Origin: Pseudomonas sp. gcc21
Lineage (GTDB): Bacteria; Pseudomonadota; Gammaproteobacteria; Pseudomonadales; Pseudomonadaceae
Length of the DNA: 64,000 nucleotides
Assembly: GCF_012844345.1 (NCBI RefSeq)
Contig: NZ_CP051625.1
Span: 1,736,001 to 1,800,000 of the forward strand
Direction of reading: 5' to 3'
Position 1 is the stretch's first letter. Each line of letters begins with the position of its first letter. The notes under the pieces are model-generated. The model did no database searches and had not been told where the DNA came from. It saw only the letters and a list, made by a program, of their open reading frames with translations. Of this stretch, positions 44,059-52,955 are shown in pieces. The position numbers were made by a program, and so were the translations under genes.

Positions 44059-46608
44059 TCAACTTTTACGCGGTTTGGCTCGGGCGGTAGGCTGCGCCTG
44101 CGCCGGGTCGTCCGGCCAGTAGTGCTTGGGATAGCGGCCTTTCATGTCTTTTTTCACCTCGGCATAACTGCCCGCCCAGAATCCGGCCAGATCCTGGGTC
44201 ACTTGCAGCGGGCGCTGGGCCGGGGACAGTAGGTGCAATTTCAACGCGACGCGGCCGCCGGCGATGCGCGGGGTGTCGGTACAGCCGAACATTTCCTGCA
44301 GACGCACCGCCAGAACAGGCGGCTCTTCTGCATAGTCGATGCGGATTCTCGATCCGGTCGGCACCGCCCAATGCGTCGGTGCCTGATCGTCAAGCTGTTT
44401 GGGCAATGGCCACGGCAAGAGCGTGCCAAGGATTGTCGGCAAATCGAGGTTCGCGAAATGCGCGAGGCGGCGCACTTTATCGAGATAAGGGGCCAGCCAA
44501 TCTTCCAGCGTATCCAGCAGGGCTGCGTCTGACAGATCGGGCCAGACGCTTTGAACGCCAGCCTCTTCATCCAACCGGCGAAGCAGCTGGATCCGTGCCT
44601 GCCACTGGCGCAGTGCCGGGGTCCACGGTAGCAGAGCCAGGCCCTGACGTCGGACTACATCGCACAGCGCACGGTTACGCTGCGCGGGATCGATATCCGG
44701 CAAGGCTTCCCGGCTGAATACCAGCTCGCCCAGCCTGATTTGACGTTCCGCCAGCAGGGTCTCGCTACGCGGATCCCATTCGAGTGTATCCCGCCTGCTC
44801 AGTAACTCAGGTAGATATTCCCTGACCTGCTCAGCATCCAATGCCGTAGCCATGAAAATACGGGCGCTCCGCTGGGCTGCCTGCCCACCCAGACTGGCGA
44901 CAGCCAGCCATGGCTCTTGTTGCAGCGCATCAACTTCGATAAAAGCGGCTGACCGGCCGTTAGCCAGACGGTATTCACTGCCGGCTTCGCCACGCCGCTG
45001 GGCGATGCGGTCGGGATAGGCCATGGCCAGCAGCAAGCCGATCCATTTTTCTGCAGCCGGGTCTGCTACAGCTGAACCGCTAGGCTGCGAACCAAGCAGT
45101 CGCTGCCATTGGGCGGAGAGCTGTCGGGCACGATGCAGCGCGCCGCGATCGACCGCAGGATCTGCTTCAGGCGCGGTAAAAACGGCCATGCGGCGGGCGA
45201 TATCGGCGTCCTGCACCTGGCGAAGAATATCGCGCTCACCGATTATTGCTGCAAGCTGACACGCCTGTCTTCCGAGCCCCAGCGAGTGACCGCGCAAAAG
45301 CATGTGCGCCAGACGCGGATGCATCGGCAACGCAGCCATGGCAGTACCATGCTCGGTCAGCTTCCAGCTTTGACCGTCCAGCGTCAACGCGCCCAGACGC
45401 GCCAGCAGTTCCCGCCCTTGCTGCAACGCAGCAGACGGGGGCGGGTCAAGCCACGCCAATTCGTTTACGTCGTGCACGCCCCATTGACCCAATTGCAACG
45501 CGAGCGGCGCGAGGTCGGCCTGCAGCATTTCCGGCTGGCTCCGCGCCGCCAGTTGCATATGTTGGTCAGCTGACCACAGCCGGTAACATACGCCGGGTTC
45601 GAGACGTCCCGCCCGGCCGGCGCGCTGTTCTGCCGAAGCACGCGACACCCGGCGCGTGTGCAAGCGCATCATGCCGGATACCGGATCGAAGGCCGGCTCG
45701 CGGGACAGGCCTGCGTCGATGACGACCCGAATACCCTCGATGGTCAGGCTGGTCTCAGCGATGGTGGTTGCCAGCACCACCTTGCGCTGACCGGGTGCAG
45801 CAGGACGGATAGCTTGCCGCTGGGCAGCAAAGTCCAGCTCCCCATAAAGCGGAGTGACGAGAATGTCGGGACGCTCGCCCAGGGCTTCGTTCAGCTGCGA
45901 CTGAACGCGGCGGATTTCTGCAACACCAGGCAGGAAAACCAGAACACTGCCCGCCTCTTCAGCCAGCGTCTGCACTGTTTGCTGTACCACGACGGGCTCG
46001 ATGAATCGGCCTGGCTCTAGCGGATTGCCGTAACGGACTTCCACGGGATACTGACGGCCTTCACTGCGAATCAGCGGCGCATCATCCAACAAACGGCTCA
46101 CCACCTCGGCATCCAGCGTAGCGGACATCACCAGCAGTTTCAGCGGCGGCTCGTCACGCAGGTATTGTTGGGTTTGCAGACACAGCGCCAGACCCAGGTC
46201 AGCATCCAGGCTGCGCTCATGAAACTCATCGAAGATCACCAGTCCCACGCCCGGCAGTTCGGGATCAGCCTGCAGTAATCGCTGAAGTATGCCTTCTGTA
46301 ACGACTTCGATGCGGGTGGCAGCGCTGACCTGTGTCTCCAGCCGGATACGGTAGCCGACGGTTTGCCCGACCGGTTCGCCGAGCATCTCGGCCAGGCGCT
46401 CTGCCGCTGCACGCGCGGCCAGGCGACGCGGTTCGAGAAGGATGATCTTTTGCCCGGCCAACCATGTATTATTCAGCAGCCTCAGCGGGACCAGTGTCGT
46501 TTTGCCTGCACCCGGGGGCGCCTGCAACACGGCGCAGGGATGCCTGGCAAGGGCATCCTCCAGCTGCGGCAGGACATTCTGGACCGGGAGTTCGCTCGTC
46601 TGGTTCAA
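44059..46608 (-). CDS. hrpB: ATP-dependent RNA helicase HrpB
   Basis: 849 residues, DEAH-box type. Walker A is 'APPGAGKTTLVPLRLL' at ~31-46, motif II sits in 'LVIFDEFHERSLDADLGLAL', motif III in 'LLVMSATLD', and motif VI in 'SAEQRAGRAGRLEPGVCYRL'. The C-terminal HrpB domain includes 'YPDRIAQRRG' and ends in a basic tail. The start is TTG at 46608, since the protein then begins a few residues before the helicase block as in homologues, and no ATG lies nearby upstream. Its cellular role is poorly defined in bacteria. Confidence 0.9.
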   Translation of the reverse strand: MNQTSELPVQNVLPQLEDALARHPCAVLQAPPGAGKTTLVPLRLLNNTWLAGQKIILLEPRRLAARAAAERLAEMLGEPVGQTVGYRIRLETQVSAATRIEVVTEGILQRLLQADPELPGVGLVIFDEFHERSLDADLGLALCLQTQQYLRDEPPLKLLVMSATLDAEVVSRLLDDAPLIRSEGRQYPVEVRYGNPLEPGRFIEPVVVQQTVQTLAEEAGSVLVFLPGVAEIRRVQSQLNEALGERPDILVTPLYGELDFAAQRQAIRPAAPGQRKVVLATTIAETSLTIEGIRVVIDAGLSREPAFDPVSGMMRLHTRRVSRASAEQRAGRAGRLEPGVCYRLWSADQHMQLAARSQPEMLQADLAPLALQLGQWGVHDVNELAWLDPPPSAALQQGRELLARLGALTLDGQSWKLTEHGTAMAALPMHPRLAHMLLRGHSLGLGRQACQLAAIIGERDILRQVQDADIARRMAVFTAPEADPAVDRGALHRARQLSAQWQRLLGSQPSGSAVADPAAEKWIGLLLAMAYPDRIAQRRGEAGSEYRLANGRSAAFIEVDALQQEPWLAVASLGGQAAQRSARIFMATALDAEQVREYLPELLSRRDTLEWDPRSETLLAERQIRLGELVFSREALPDIDPAQRNRALCDVVRRQGLALLPWTPALRQWQARIQLLRRLDEEAGVQSVWPDLSDAALLDTLEDWLAPYLDKVRRLAHFANLDLPTILGTLLPWPLPKQLDDQAPTHWAVPTGSRIRIDYAEEPPVLAVRLQEMFGCTDTPRIAGGRVALKLHLLSPAQRPLQVTQDLAGFWAGSYAEVKKDMKGRYPKHYWPDDPAQAQPTARAKPRKS

Positions 46609-46704
46609 ATAGAACTCGCTACACTGAAAGCTGAAATGGGTCGCTATTCTACCCGGCCCTGCCGTCTCACACGAACCGCCGACATAACGGATTGGAGGAG
46701 TTTA

Positions 46705-47121
46705 ATGATGCGTCTGAAACCACTGGCCTGTGTGTTGCTCACCACAGCTCTGACTACCCAGCTTGCCGCCTGCGGTACGATTTTCTATCCGGAGCGCCGC
46801 GGACAGATCCAGGGCAATATTGATCCGGGTATTGCTGCCCTGAACGCGATCGGCCTGCTGTTCTACCTGGTGCCTGGCATCGTGGCCTTTGCAGTGGATT
46901 TCGCTACCGGTGCGATTTATCTGCCGGACCAGCGCTACAGCATCGCCCCGGAGCGTCTCAACGAAGCCGTTGATGGCCAGGGCAAGGTGGATCGGCTCAA
47001 GCTCAAGGCAATTATCAAGCAGGAACTGAATCTGGATCTGCCGCTGGAGCATGCCCAGCCGATGACCAGACCGGACCATCAGGAACTGGCTCTGCTCGGG
47101 TTGGCTGCGAAGCGCGCCTGA
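46705..47121 (+). CDS. Small lipoprotein of unknown function, coupled to fieF
   Basis: 138 residues. The N-terminus MMRLKPLACVLLTTALTTQL with 'AACGTIF' is a lipoprotein signal. One hydrophobic segment follows ('AIGLLFYLVPGIVAFAVDFA'), then 'GAIYLPD' and a charged C-terminal domain. The block 'ERRGQIQGNIDPGIAALNA' may be a family mark, but I cannot name the family. GGAGGAG lies 4-5 bases before the ATG at 46705. The stop shares a base with the fieF ATG, so both are made together. Confidence 0.7.
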   Translation: MMRLKPLACVLLTTALTTQLAACGTIFYPERRGQIQGNIDPGIAALNAIGLLFYLVPGIVAFAVDFATGAIYLPDQRYSIAPERLNEAVDGQGKVDRLKLKAIIKQELNLDLPLEHAQPMTRPDHQELALLGLAAKRA

Positions 47122-48002
47122 TGACCGCGAAGGTGCTGGATCCTGCAAGCCGGAACCGTCTGCTGAAGCTCGCCACCTACGCTTCAGTGACGGTAGCGTT
47201 GGGTCTGATCGTGCTCAAAGGCTCGGTATGGTTGATGTCAGGTTCGGTGAGCCTGCTGGCTTCGCTGATCGACTCCTTCATGGATGCCGGCGCCTCGATC
47301 ATCAACCTGTTTGCGGTGCGCTACTCCCTCAAGCCCGCTGACAGGGGCCACCGTTTTGGCCATGGTAAAGCCGAGGCACTCGCCGGCCTGGCACAGTCGG
47401 CCTTTATCAGCGGATCCGCCATTCTGGTGTTCGTGCAGGGCATCAGGCGCCTGATCAATCCGCAGCCGCTTGATGCAGCCTGGCTCGGCGTGCTGGTAAT
47501 GCTGATCTCTATCGCTGCCACCATCGGATTGCTGTTGATCCAGCGCCGCGTCATCAAGCACACCCAGTCCACCGCCATCAGCGCCGATGCCCTGCACTAT
47601 CGCTCGGATCTGTTGATGAACCTGAGCATCATCGCGGCGCTGATGCTCGCTTATTACGGTATCGCTCGGGCGGATGCGCTGTTCGGTGTGGTCATCGCGC
47701 TCTACATTGCCTACGGCGCGGTGCACATTGGCCTGTCTGCCACCCAGATCCTGATGGACCACGAACTTTCTGACGAAATCCGCGCGCATGCGCTCGCGCT
47801 GGCACGCGCGGTCCCTGGCGTGGTTGGCGTACATGATCTGCGCACCCGCGAATCCGGACAGCACTGGTTCATGCAACTGCACGTCGAGTTGCCCGCAGAG
47901 ATGTCGCTTGCTCAGGCGCACGATCTGGGTGAGGAAGTTCGCATGGTCATCGAGAAAGCCTATCCGCAGGCCGATGTGCTGGTGCATACCGATCCAGCCT
48001 GA
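47121..48002 (+). CDS. fieF: Cation diffusion facilitator FieF (YiiP-like)
   Basis: 293 residues, six membrane segments plus a C-terminal cytoplasmic domain. Site A residues are present as D-x3-D in 'SLIDSFMDAGASIIN' and H-x3-D in 'DALHYRSDLLMNLSI', and the cytoplasmic metal site in 'VHDLRTRESGQHWFMQLHV'. The family exports Zn2+, Fe2+ and related ions in exchange for protons. The ATG overlaps the upstream lipoprotein stop by one base. A textbook terminator follows. Confidence 0.9.
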   Translation: MTAKVLDPASRNRLLKLATYASVTVALGLIVLKGSVWLMSGSVSLLASLIDSFMDAGASIINLFAVRYSLKPADRGHRFGHGKAEALAGLAQSAFISGSAILVFVQGIRRLINPQPLDAAWLGVLVMLISIAATIGLLLIQRRVIKHTQSTAISADALHYRSDLLMNLSIIAALMLAYYGIARADALFGVVIALYIAYGAVHIGLSATQILMDHELSDEIRAHALALARAVPGVVGVHDLRTRESGQHWFMQLHVELPAEMSLAQAHDLGEEVRMVIEKAYPQADVLVHTDPA

Positions 48003-48003
48003 A

Positions 48004-48043
48004 ACGAAAACGGCCGACCATCGAGGTCAGCCGTTTTCGTTTT
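48004..48043 (+). terminator. Rho-independent terminator after fieF
   Basis: acgaaaacggc and gccgttttcgt form an 11-bp stem, extended inside by gacc/ggtc, and run into tttt, immediately after the stop codon. The remaining 270 bp to the Lrp-type gene show nothing recognisable. Confidence 0.9.
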
Positions 48044-48311
48044 ATGTCCGTTTCGCATTCTGGTGAAATGCTGCCTTATTCCTCAGCCTTGTGAGCTGGG
48101 TGACCGAATGGCCTGCAGGTCCGGTAAGATCTGCGGCCGCTTCCCCTGTTGGTTGAAGGAGAAGTTGGACTGTTCGGTCCGGGCTTCAAACTTGAAACCA
48201 TGGTACCCCTACCGCAGCGCCATTTCTTGCCTAAGATTGCCCGCAAAGCCTATGCTTCAGCAACAAAACATCTATTTATGCCGTTTACCTGCAATTATCT
48301 AAGGCCGAACC

Positions 48312-48800
48312 ATGAATGAGCACAATCTGGATCGCTTCGATCTGAAAATCCTCGCGGAGCTGCAACGCGACGCTCGCATAAGCAATCAGGAGCTGGCTGA
48401 GCGTATAGGCCTTTCACCCTCACCCTGCTCCCGGCGCGTGAAACACCTCGAGGACAGCGGCTATATAACGCGCCAGGTGGCCCTGCTGGATCCGGCTCGC
48501 CTGGGGCTGAAGCTGACCGCCTTCGTACTGATCGGCATGGACCGACACACCCCTGAACGCTTCGAAGGATTCGAAAAGGCGATCAGGGGCTGCGCTGAAG
48601 TGCTCGATTGCTACCTGGTCACCGGGATGGATGCCGATTATCAACTACGCGTAGTCGTGCCGGACATGGAGCACTATCAACAGTTCCTGCTCGGTACCCT
48701 GACACGCATTGAGGGGGTTTCCAGCGTGCGGTCCAGCTTCATGCTGCACAAAATCGTCGCGTCTACTGAACTTCCGCTGGCGCATATCACTCCTCAGTAG
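48312..48800 (+). CDS. Lrp/AsnC-family transcriptional regulator
   Basis: 162 residues. The N-terminal helix-turn-helix is in 'ILAELQRDARISNQELAERI' followed by 'GLSPSPCSRRVKHLEDSGYI'. The C-terminal RAM domain ('VLDCYLVTGMDADYQLRVVV', 'RIEGVSSVRSSFMLHKIV') binds amino acids and mediates oligomerisation. It is typical of Lrp paralogues that control amino acid metabolism. No target gene is obvious beside it. Confidence 0.9.
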   Translation: MNEHNLDRFDLKILAELQRDARISNQELAERIGLSPSPCSRRVKHLEDSGYITRQVALLDPARLGLKLTAFVLIGMDRHTPERFEGFEKAIRGCAEVLDCYLVTGMDADYQLRVVVPDMEHYQQFLLGTLTRIEGVSSVRSSFMLHKIVASTELPLAHITPQ

Positions 48801-48839
48801 AGACTATCGATCAAGGCTGAGCGCATCGACCGGGAACGG

Positions 48840-48845
48840 TATAAT
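48840..48845 (+). promoter_or_regulatory. -10 element upstream of the DUF2788 gene
   Basis: A perfect TATAAT lies 35 bp before the TTG start of the next gene. The -35 region at correct spacing is poor (ctgagc). Confidence 0.4.
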
Positions 48846-48880
48846 GCGCAGCGTTTTTCTCGTTATTCAGGAGCAATCAA

Positions 48881-49081
48881 TTGGATTACCAGCAGTTTGA
48901 AGCGCTCGCGATGCCCCTTATGCTATTCGGCCTGGTGGCTTTCATGGGGTTTATCGTGTGGGATCTGGCCAAGAAATCCCAAGCTGGGCGCTGGGGCACC
49001 ATGGTGCTGTTTTTCGCGCTCGGCCTGGGCGTGCTCGGGTTCATCATCAAGGCCATCATCATCGGCCGGGTCGACGGCTGA
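48881..49081 (+). CDS. DUF2788-family small membrane protein
   Basis: 66 residues with two membrane segments ('PLMLFGLVAFMGFIVWDLA' and 'MVLFFALGLGVLGFIIKAI') separated by 'KKSQAGRWGT', the pattern of DUF2788, common in Pseudomonas. The start is TTG at 48881 with AGGAG seven bases before it; no ATG is available near. Function unknown. Confidence 0.8.
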   Translation: MDYQQFEALAMPLMLFGLVAFMGFIVWDLAKKSQAGRWGTMVLFFALGLGVLGFIIKAIIIGRVDG

Positions 49082-49185
49082 CACCGGCAAACTGCGCTTG
49101 CAGCGGACCAGTTTCGCTGCATTCCCAATAGTGGCATGCTCAGGGTTCAGCTCATCCCATCGCGTCAGCGCCAAGGAGCCTACCC

Positions 49186-50835
49186 ATGAGCATCGAGATC
49201 CTCGCGGAAACTCACGAAGTCACCAATCAGGTGCCGCCACTGGATGGCACCAACCTCTACCGCTCGGATCTTCCGCTGCAGGAATGGGTGAGACGTTACG
49301 GCGGCGGCTGGGCTGACGAGGCGCTAACGCGATACGGCGCTGTGGCCGGTGACCGCCTGATGACGGCAGGCTTTCTCGCTAACGAACACAAGCCTGTCTT
49401 CAACAGCCATGACCGCTATGGTCACCGCGTTGATCTGGTTGAATTCCATCCGGCGTACCACGAACTGATGTCAGCGGGTATCGCAGCAGGCATTACGTCA
49501 GCTCCGTGGACGGATCCTCGTCCCGGCGCACAGGTGGCGCGCGCCGCAACCATGTATCTACATAACCAGGCCGAAGCCGGCACCAGCTGCCCGATGACCA
49601 TGACCTACGCCTGCGTTCCAGCGCTGCGCCTGCAGCCGAATCTGGCGGAGCTCTGGTTACCGAAAATACTGTCCCGCGAATACGACCCGCGCAACCTGCC
49701 GATGGCCGGGAAAACCGGCGCTACCATCGGCATGGCGATGACCGAGAAACAGGGCGGCACCGATGTGCGGGCCAATACCACACGCGCCCGTCCCGTAGGT
49801 ATCGGCGGGCCTGGCGAAGCCTACCAACTGGTTGGACACAAATGGTTCTGCTCGGCGCCGATGTGCGATGCTTTCCTTACCCTCGCCTACACCGACAAAG
49901 GCCTGAGCTGTTTCCTGCTGCCGCGCCACAGGCCGGACGGCTCACGCAACGAGTTTTATATTCAGCGGCTGAAAAACAAGCTGGGCAACTGGGCCAACGC
50001 CTCGAGCGAGGTCGAGTTCCGGGGTGCGCTGGCCTGGATGGTCGGTGAAGACGGGCGCGGCGTACCGACCATCATAGAAATGGTCTCGCTGACCCGCTTC
50101 GATTGCATGATCGGCTCCAGTTCGCTGATGCGCCAGGCCGTGACTCAGGCGATTCACCATTGCACGCATCGGCAGGTGGGCGGACGTCCGCTGGTTGAGC
50201 AGCCGCTGATGCAGAACGTGCTGGCCGATCTGGCGCTGGAAAGCGAAGCTGCTCTGGCGCTGACCATGCGTATGGGCAAGGCACTCGACAACGCACATGA
50301 CGAGCAGGAAGTGAAATACGCACGCCTGGTCACCGCAATCGGCAAATACTGGATCTGCAAACGTGCCCCGGCAATGATCAACGAAGCACAGGAATGCCTC
50401 GGCGGCGCAGGCTATGTCGAGGACACCATCCTGCCGCGCCTGTATCGCGAGGCGCCGGTGAACTCGATCTGGGAAGGCTCCGGCAACGTGCAATGCCTCG
50501 ACGTACTGCGCGCTCTATCGAAGGAGCCCGGCGTGCTGGATGTGCTCTTCGCCGAGCTCGGCGACGGCCAGGGTGACGCCCGACTTGCGGCACATATTCA
50601 GCGTCTGCAGCAGGCCTTTGCCGACAAGGACGATATTCAGTACCGCGCGCGCCAGTTGACCGAAGATATTGCTGTCGCGCTTCAGGCGAAGCTCTTGCTG
50701 GACGCAGGCAACCAGGCCGTGTCCGACGCCTTCATTGCGAGTCGTCTCGAAGGACGCGGCCATGCCTTCGGCACACTGCCGCGGGGTGTTGATGTCGCGG
50801 CACTGGTGGCCCGCTCTGCGCCAATGCAGGGCTGA
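49186..50835 (+). CDS. aidB: AidB-like acyl-CoA dehydrogenase family flavoprotein
   Basis: 549 residues, longer than ordinary acyl-CoA dehydrogenases (~390) and close to E. coli AidB (541). Typical blocks are 'GATIGMAMTEKQGGTDVRAN' (FAD site), 'YQLVGHKWFCSAPMCDAFL', 'MVGEDGRGVPTIIEMVSLTR' and 'AQECLGGAGYVEDTILPRLY' followed by 'REAPVNSIWEGSGNV'. A C-terminal domain of ~100 residues matches the AidB DNA-binding part. AidB is part of the adaptive response to alkylation. It is often labelled isovaleryl-CoA dehydrogenase. No ada gene is in the window. AAGGAG lies seven bases before the ATG. Confidence 0.85.
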   Translation: MSIEILAETHEVTNQVPPLDGTNLYRSDLPLQEWVRRYGGGWADEALTRYGAVAGDRLMTAGFLANEHKPVFNSHDRYGHRVDLVEFHPAYHELMSAGIAAGITSAPWTDPRPGAQVARAATMYLHNQAEAGTSCPMTMTYACVPALRLQPNLAELWLPKILSREYDPRNLPMAGKTGATIGMAMTEKQGGTDVRANTTRARPVGIGGPGEAYQLVGHKWFCSAPMCDAFLTLAYTDKGLSCFLLPRHRPDGSRNEFYIQRLKNKLGNWANASSEVEFRGALAWMVGEDGRGVPTIIEMVSLTRFDCMIGSSSLMRQAVTQAIHHCTHRQVGGRPLVEQPLMQNVLADLALESEAALALTMRMGKALDNAHDEQEVKYARLVTAIGKYWICKRAPAMINEAQECLGGAGYVEDTILPRLYREAPVNSIWEGSGNVQCLDVLRALSKEPGVLDVLFAELGDGQGDARLAAHIQRLQQAFADKDDIQYRARQLTEDIAVALQAKLLLDAGNQAVSDAFIASRLEGRGHAFGTLPRGVDVAALVARSAPMQG

Positions 50836-50885
50836 TGCTCTGCATTCGAAAAGAACGGTAAGGCTCATTGGATCATATGGAGTGG

Positions 50886-51199
50886 GCTGCCGCGTGACGA
50901 CAGGGCCGTGCCGACACGCTGCAAGTACGTCCCTGTAAGCTCGTCGATGACATCCATGTCATCGCACGGTCGGCTCAGCCCTGTCGCCTCGCTTCGCATC
51001 AAAATTGGAATTACCTGACAGGAAAAACAAAGCGAAATCGGCTTTCGTTTTAAATCTCCACCTCACACCGATGTTCATCAAGCCCGCCGGCTGTCAGGGT
51101 GGCGCAAGTGTCGAAAACAGGGATGTTTTCGTCAAGCCCCCAGGGACGGGTTCACGGCGTCTTGCGCAAGCCTGGCAGCCGGTGGGCGCCCTGCTCCGG
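50886..51199. repeat. Structured ~300-bp non-coding repeat, copy 2
   Basis: Same two-module layout as copy 1, with near-identical blocks acacgctgcaagtacgtccc, gatgacatccatgtcatc and cgaaaacagggatgttttcg. The linker (~51000-51070) differs. In module B the closing stem keeps pairing through G-T wobble-type changes. It is the first of two copies in tandem in the aidB-rluE gap. Confidence 0.85.
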
Positions 51200-51265
51200 T
51201 GATCTCGGCGGCACCAATTACAAGCTCCAAATAAATTTCAGTCATTCGTTGGGTCGTGTTTCAGA

Positions 51266-51569
51266 GTCAGCTGTCGCGAGGAGGCAGGGCCGCGCCGACA
51301 CGCTGCAAGTACGTCCCTGTAAGCTCGTCGATGACATCCATGTCATCGCACGGTCGGCTCGACCCTGTCGCCTCGCTTCGCGTCAACATTTGAGCTGCCG
51401 GAAGGCAGACCCCAAACCAGCTTTATGCTCCGCCTCACGCCGAGGCTCAATCGAGCCCGCCGACTGTCAGGGTGGAGCAAGTGTTGAAAACAGGGATGTT
51501 TTCACCAAGCCCCCATGGATGGGTTCACGGCGTCTTGCGCAAGCCTGACAGCCGGCGGGCGATGCTCCT
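51266..51569. repeat. Structured ~300-bp non-coding repeat, copy 3
   Basis: Third copy, 66 bp after copy 2 in the same orientation. Its hairpin reads tgaaaaca-ggga-tgttttca, where both outer bases have changed relative to copies 1 and 2, keeping the pair. It shares the left flank ggtcagctgtcgcgag-type sequence with copy 1. Its right end diverges after 'ggcgggcg'. It ends 36 bp before rluE. Confidence 0.85.
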
Positions 51570-51604
51570 AACGCTACTGGACCCAGACTACCAACCGAAC
51601 TAGC

Positions 51605-52264
51605 ATGACGGGCTTTACACTGCAGCCTTCAACCATGCGCAAGCCGAAACAGCCTTCCCTAGCCAAGCGACCCCTGGCTAAACCGCGCCGAGCGCCCGCG
51701 CCGCCGCCAGCCAATCCGCGCCTGATTGCATTCAACAAGCCATTCAATGTGTTGACCCAGTTCACCGACGGTGAGGGCCGCGCGACGCTGAAGGACTTCA
51801 TCGACATCAGCGGCGTCTATCCCGCGGGCCGGCTGGATCGGGACAGCGAAGGATTGTTGCTGTTGACCAATGATGGCCGGCTGCAGACACGGATTACCGA
51901 CCCGAAGCACAAGCTGGCAAAAACCTATTGGGTGCAGGTGGAAGGGACACCAACTGAAGAACAGCTGGAGACTCTGCGTAAAGGGCTAGTGTTGAATGAC
52001 GGCCCAACCCGGCCGGCGGAGGTCGCAGTGATAGCCGAGCCTGAGCTCTGGCCACGCGATCCGCCGGTGCGCTTTCGTCAAAGCATTCCCACTACCTGGC
52101 TTGCGATAACCATTCGCGAAGGCCGCAATCGCCAGGTGCGACGGATGACCGCCGCGGTGGGGCTACCAACCCTGCGGCTGGTGCGGGTCAGAATTGGGGA
52201 CTGGGCGCTCGGGGATCTGCAACCCGGGCACTGGCGAGAACTGACGCCACAGGCGCCTGGTTAA
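51605..52264 (+). CDS. rluE: 23S rRNA pseudouridine synthase RluE
   Basis: 219 residues of the RsuA/RluE family without an S4 domain. The catalytic Asp is in '[20 protein letters not shown]', and '[20 protein letters not shown]' with '[13 protein letters not shown]' completes the fold. The N-terminal ~35 residues are basic and proline-rich. RluE modifies U2457 of 23S rRNA. The ATG at 51605 lacks a clear ribosome binding site; a second ATG at 51635 is possible. Confidence 0.88.
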   Translation: MTGFTLQPSTMRKPKQPSLAKRPLAKPRRAPAPPPANPRLIAFNKPFNVLTQFTDGEGRATLKDFIDISGVYPAGRLDRDSEGLLLLTNDGRLQTRITDPKHKLAKTYWVQVEGTPTEEQLETLRKGLVLNDGPTRPAEVAVIAEPELWPRDPPVRFRQSIPTTWLAITIREGRNRQVRRMTAAVGLPTLRLVRVRIGDWALGDLQPGHWRELTPQAPG

Positions 52265-52362
52265 CCGACCAAGAGCCCCGCCGGCATCCGATGCTGATTA
52301 GGGCATGACGCCTTGACCCGCTGCAGCTACTCTTGAACCACGCAAACCGAGTCGGAGCCTTC

Positions 52363-52893
52363 ATGAAACCGCTGTTTTTTGCTTTGAGCCTGCTGCTAAT
52401 GCCTTTCGCTCAGGCGGACGAGCCCGCCACGCCGGCCACTGACCGTATCGAGCCCTGGACACTACCCGATCAGTTTGATGAGCCCTATACCTTCGAACCG
52501 GATGAACGCGTCATGCTCATCGCTGCAAGCAATGGCGCTGCAGGGCTGGTAAATGATGCAATCAAGGATCAACCGGAGGGCTGGCTGGCGCAGCGCAGCG
52601 TGATCTACGTTGCGGACATCACCCGCGTGCCCAAGTTTGTAGCCAACCGCGTACTGATACCCTCCATGCGCTCTGCAGCCTACCGCATCCTTCTGGATCG
52701 GGAGGATCAGGTGGCAAGCCGGTATGTGACGGAGCGCAGCGAGGTACTCTGGCTCGGTCTTGAAGACAGCCGGATCATCGAGCGTCGGCGCTTCGACTCC
52801 GCCCCCGCTCTTCGGCTGGCACTGGAGGCGCTTGATCCCATCAACGACACGGACGCAGCGGCGCAGCCCGGGTCTGTGGATGCGGACCGGTGA
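52363..52893 (+). CDS. Secreted protein of unknown function, possibly thioredoxin-like fold
   Basis: 176 residues. The signal peptide MKPLFFALSLLLMPFAQA is followed by 'DEPATPATDRIEPWTLPDQF'. The run 'DQFDEPYTFEPDERVMLIAA', 'VIYVADITRVPKFVANRVLI' and 'YRILLDREDQVASRY' suggests a thioredoxin-like (AhpC/YtfJ-type) fold, but no CXXC pair is present. It is probably periplasmic. GGAG lies five to six bases before the ATG at 52363. It lies just upstream of crtZ in the same direction. Confidence 0.65.
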   Translation: MKPLFFALSLLLMPFAQADEPATPATDRIEPWTLPDQFDEPYTFEPDERVMLIAASNGAAGLVNDAIKDQPEGWLAQRSVIYVADITRVPKFVANRVLIPSMRSAAYRILLDREDQVASRYVTERSEVLWLGLEDSRIIERRRFDSAPALRLALEALDPINDTDAAAQPGSVDADR

Positions 52894-52955
52894 CGCTGCC
52901 TCGCCCTCGCGAGTCGGTTTAGAATGGCCACTGGCATTTTACCGGAGCTCAGCGC

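Noticed and set aside
43882..44232. Small frame starting MAQVSKTGMFSSSPQGRVHG, with a near-identical frame at 51099-51548
   Set aside because: Both lie inside the structured repeat; the likeness follows from the DNA repeat and not from a conserved protein.
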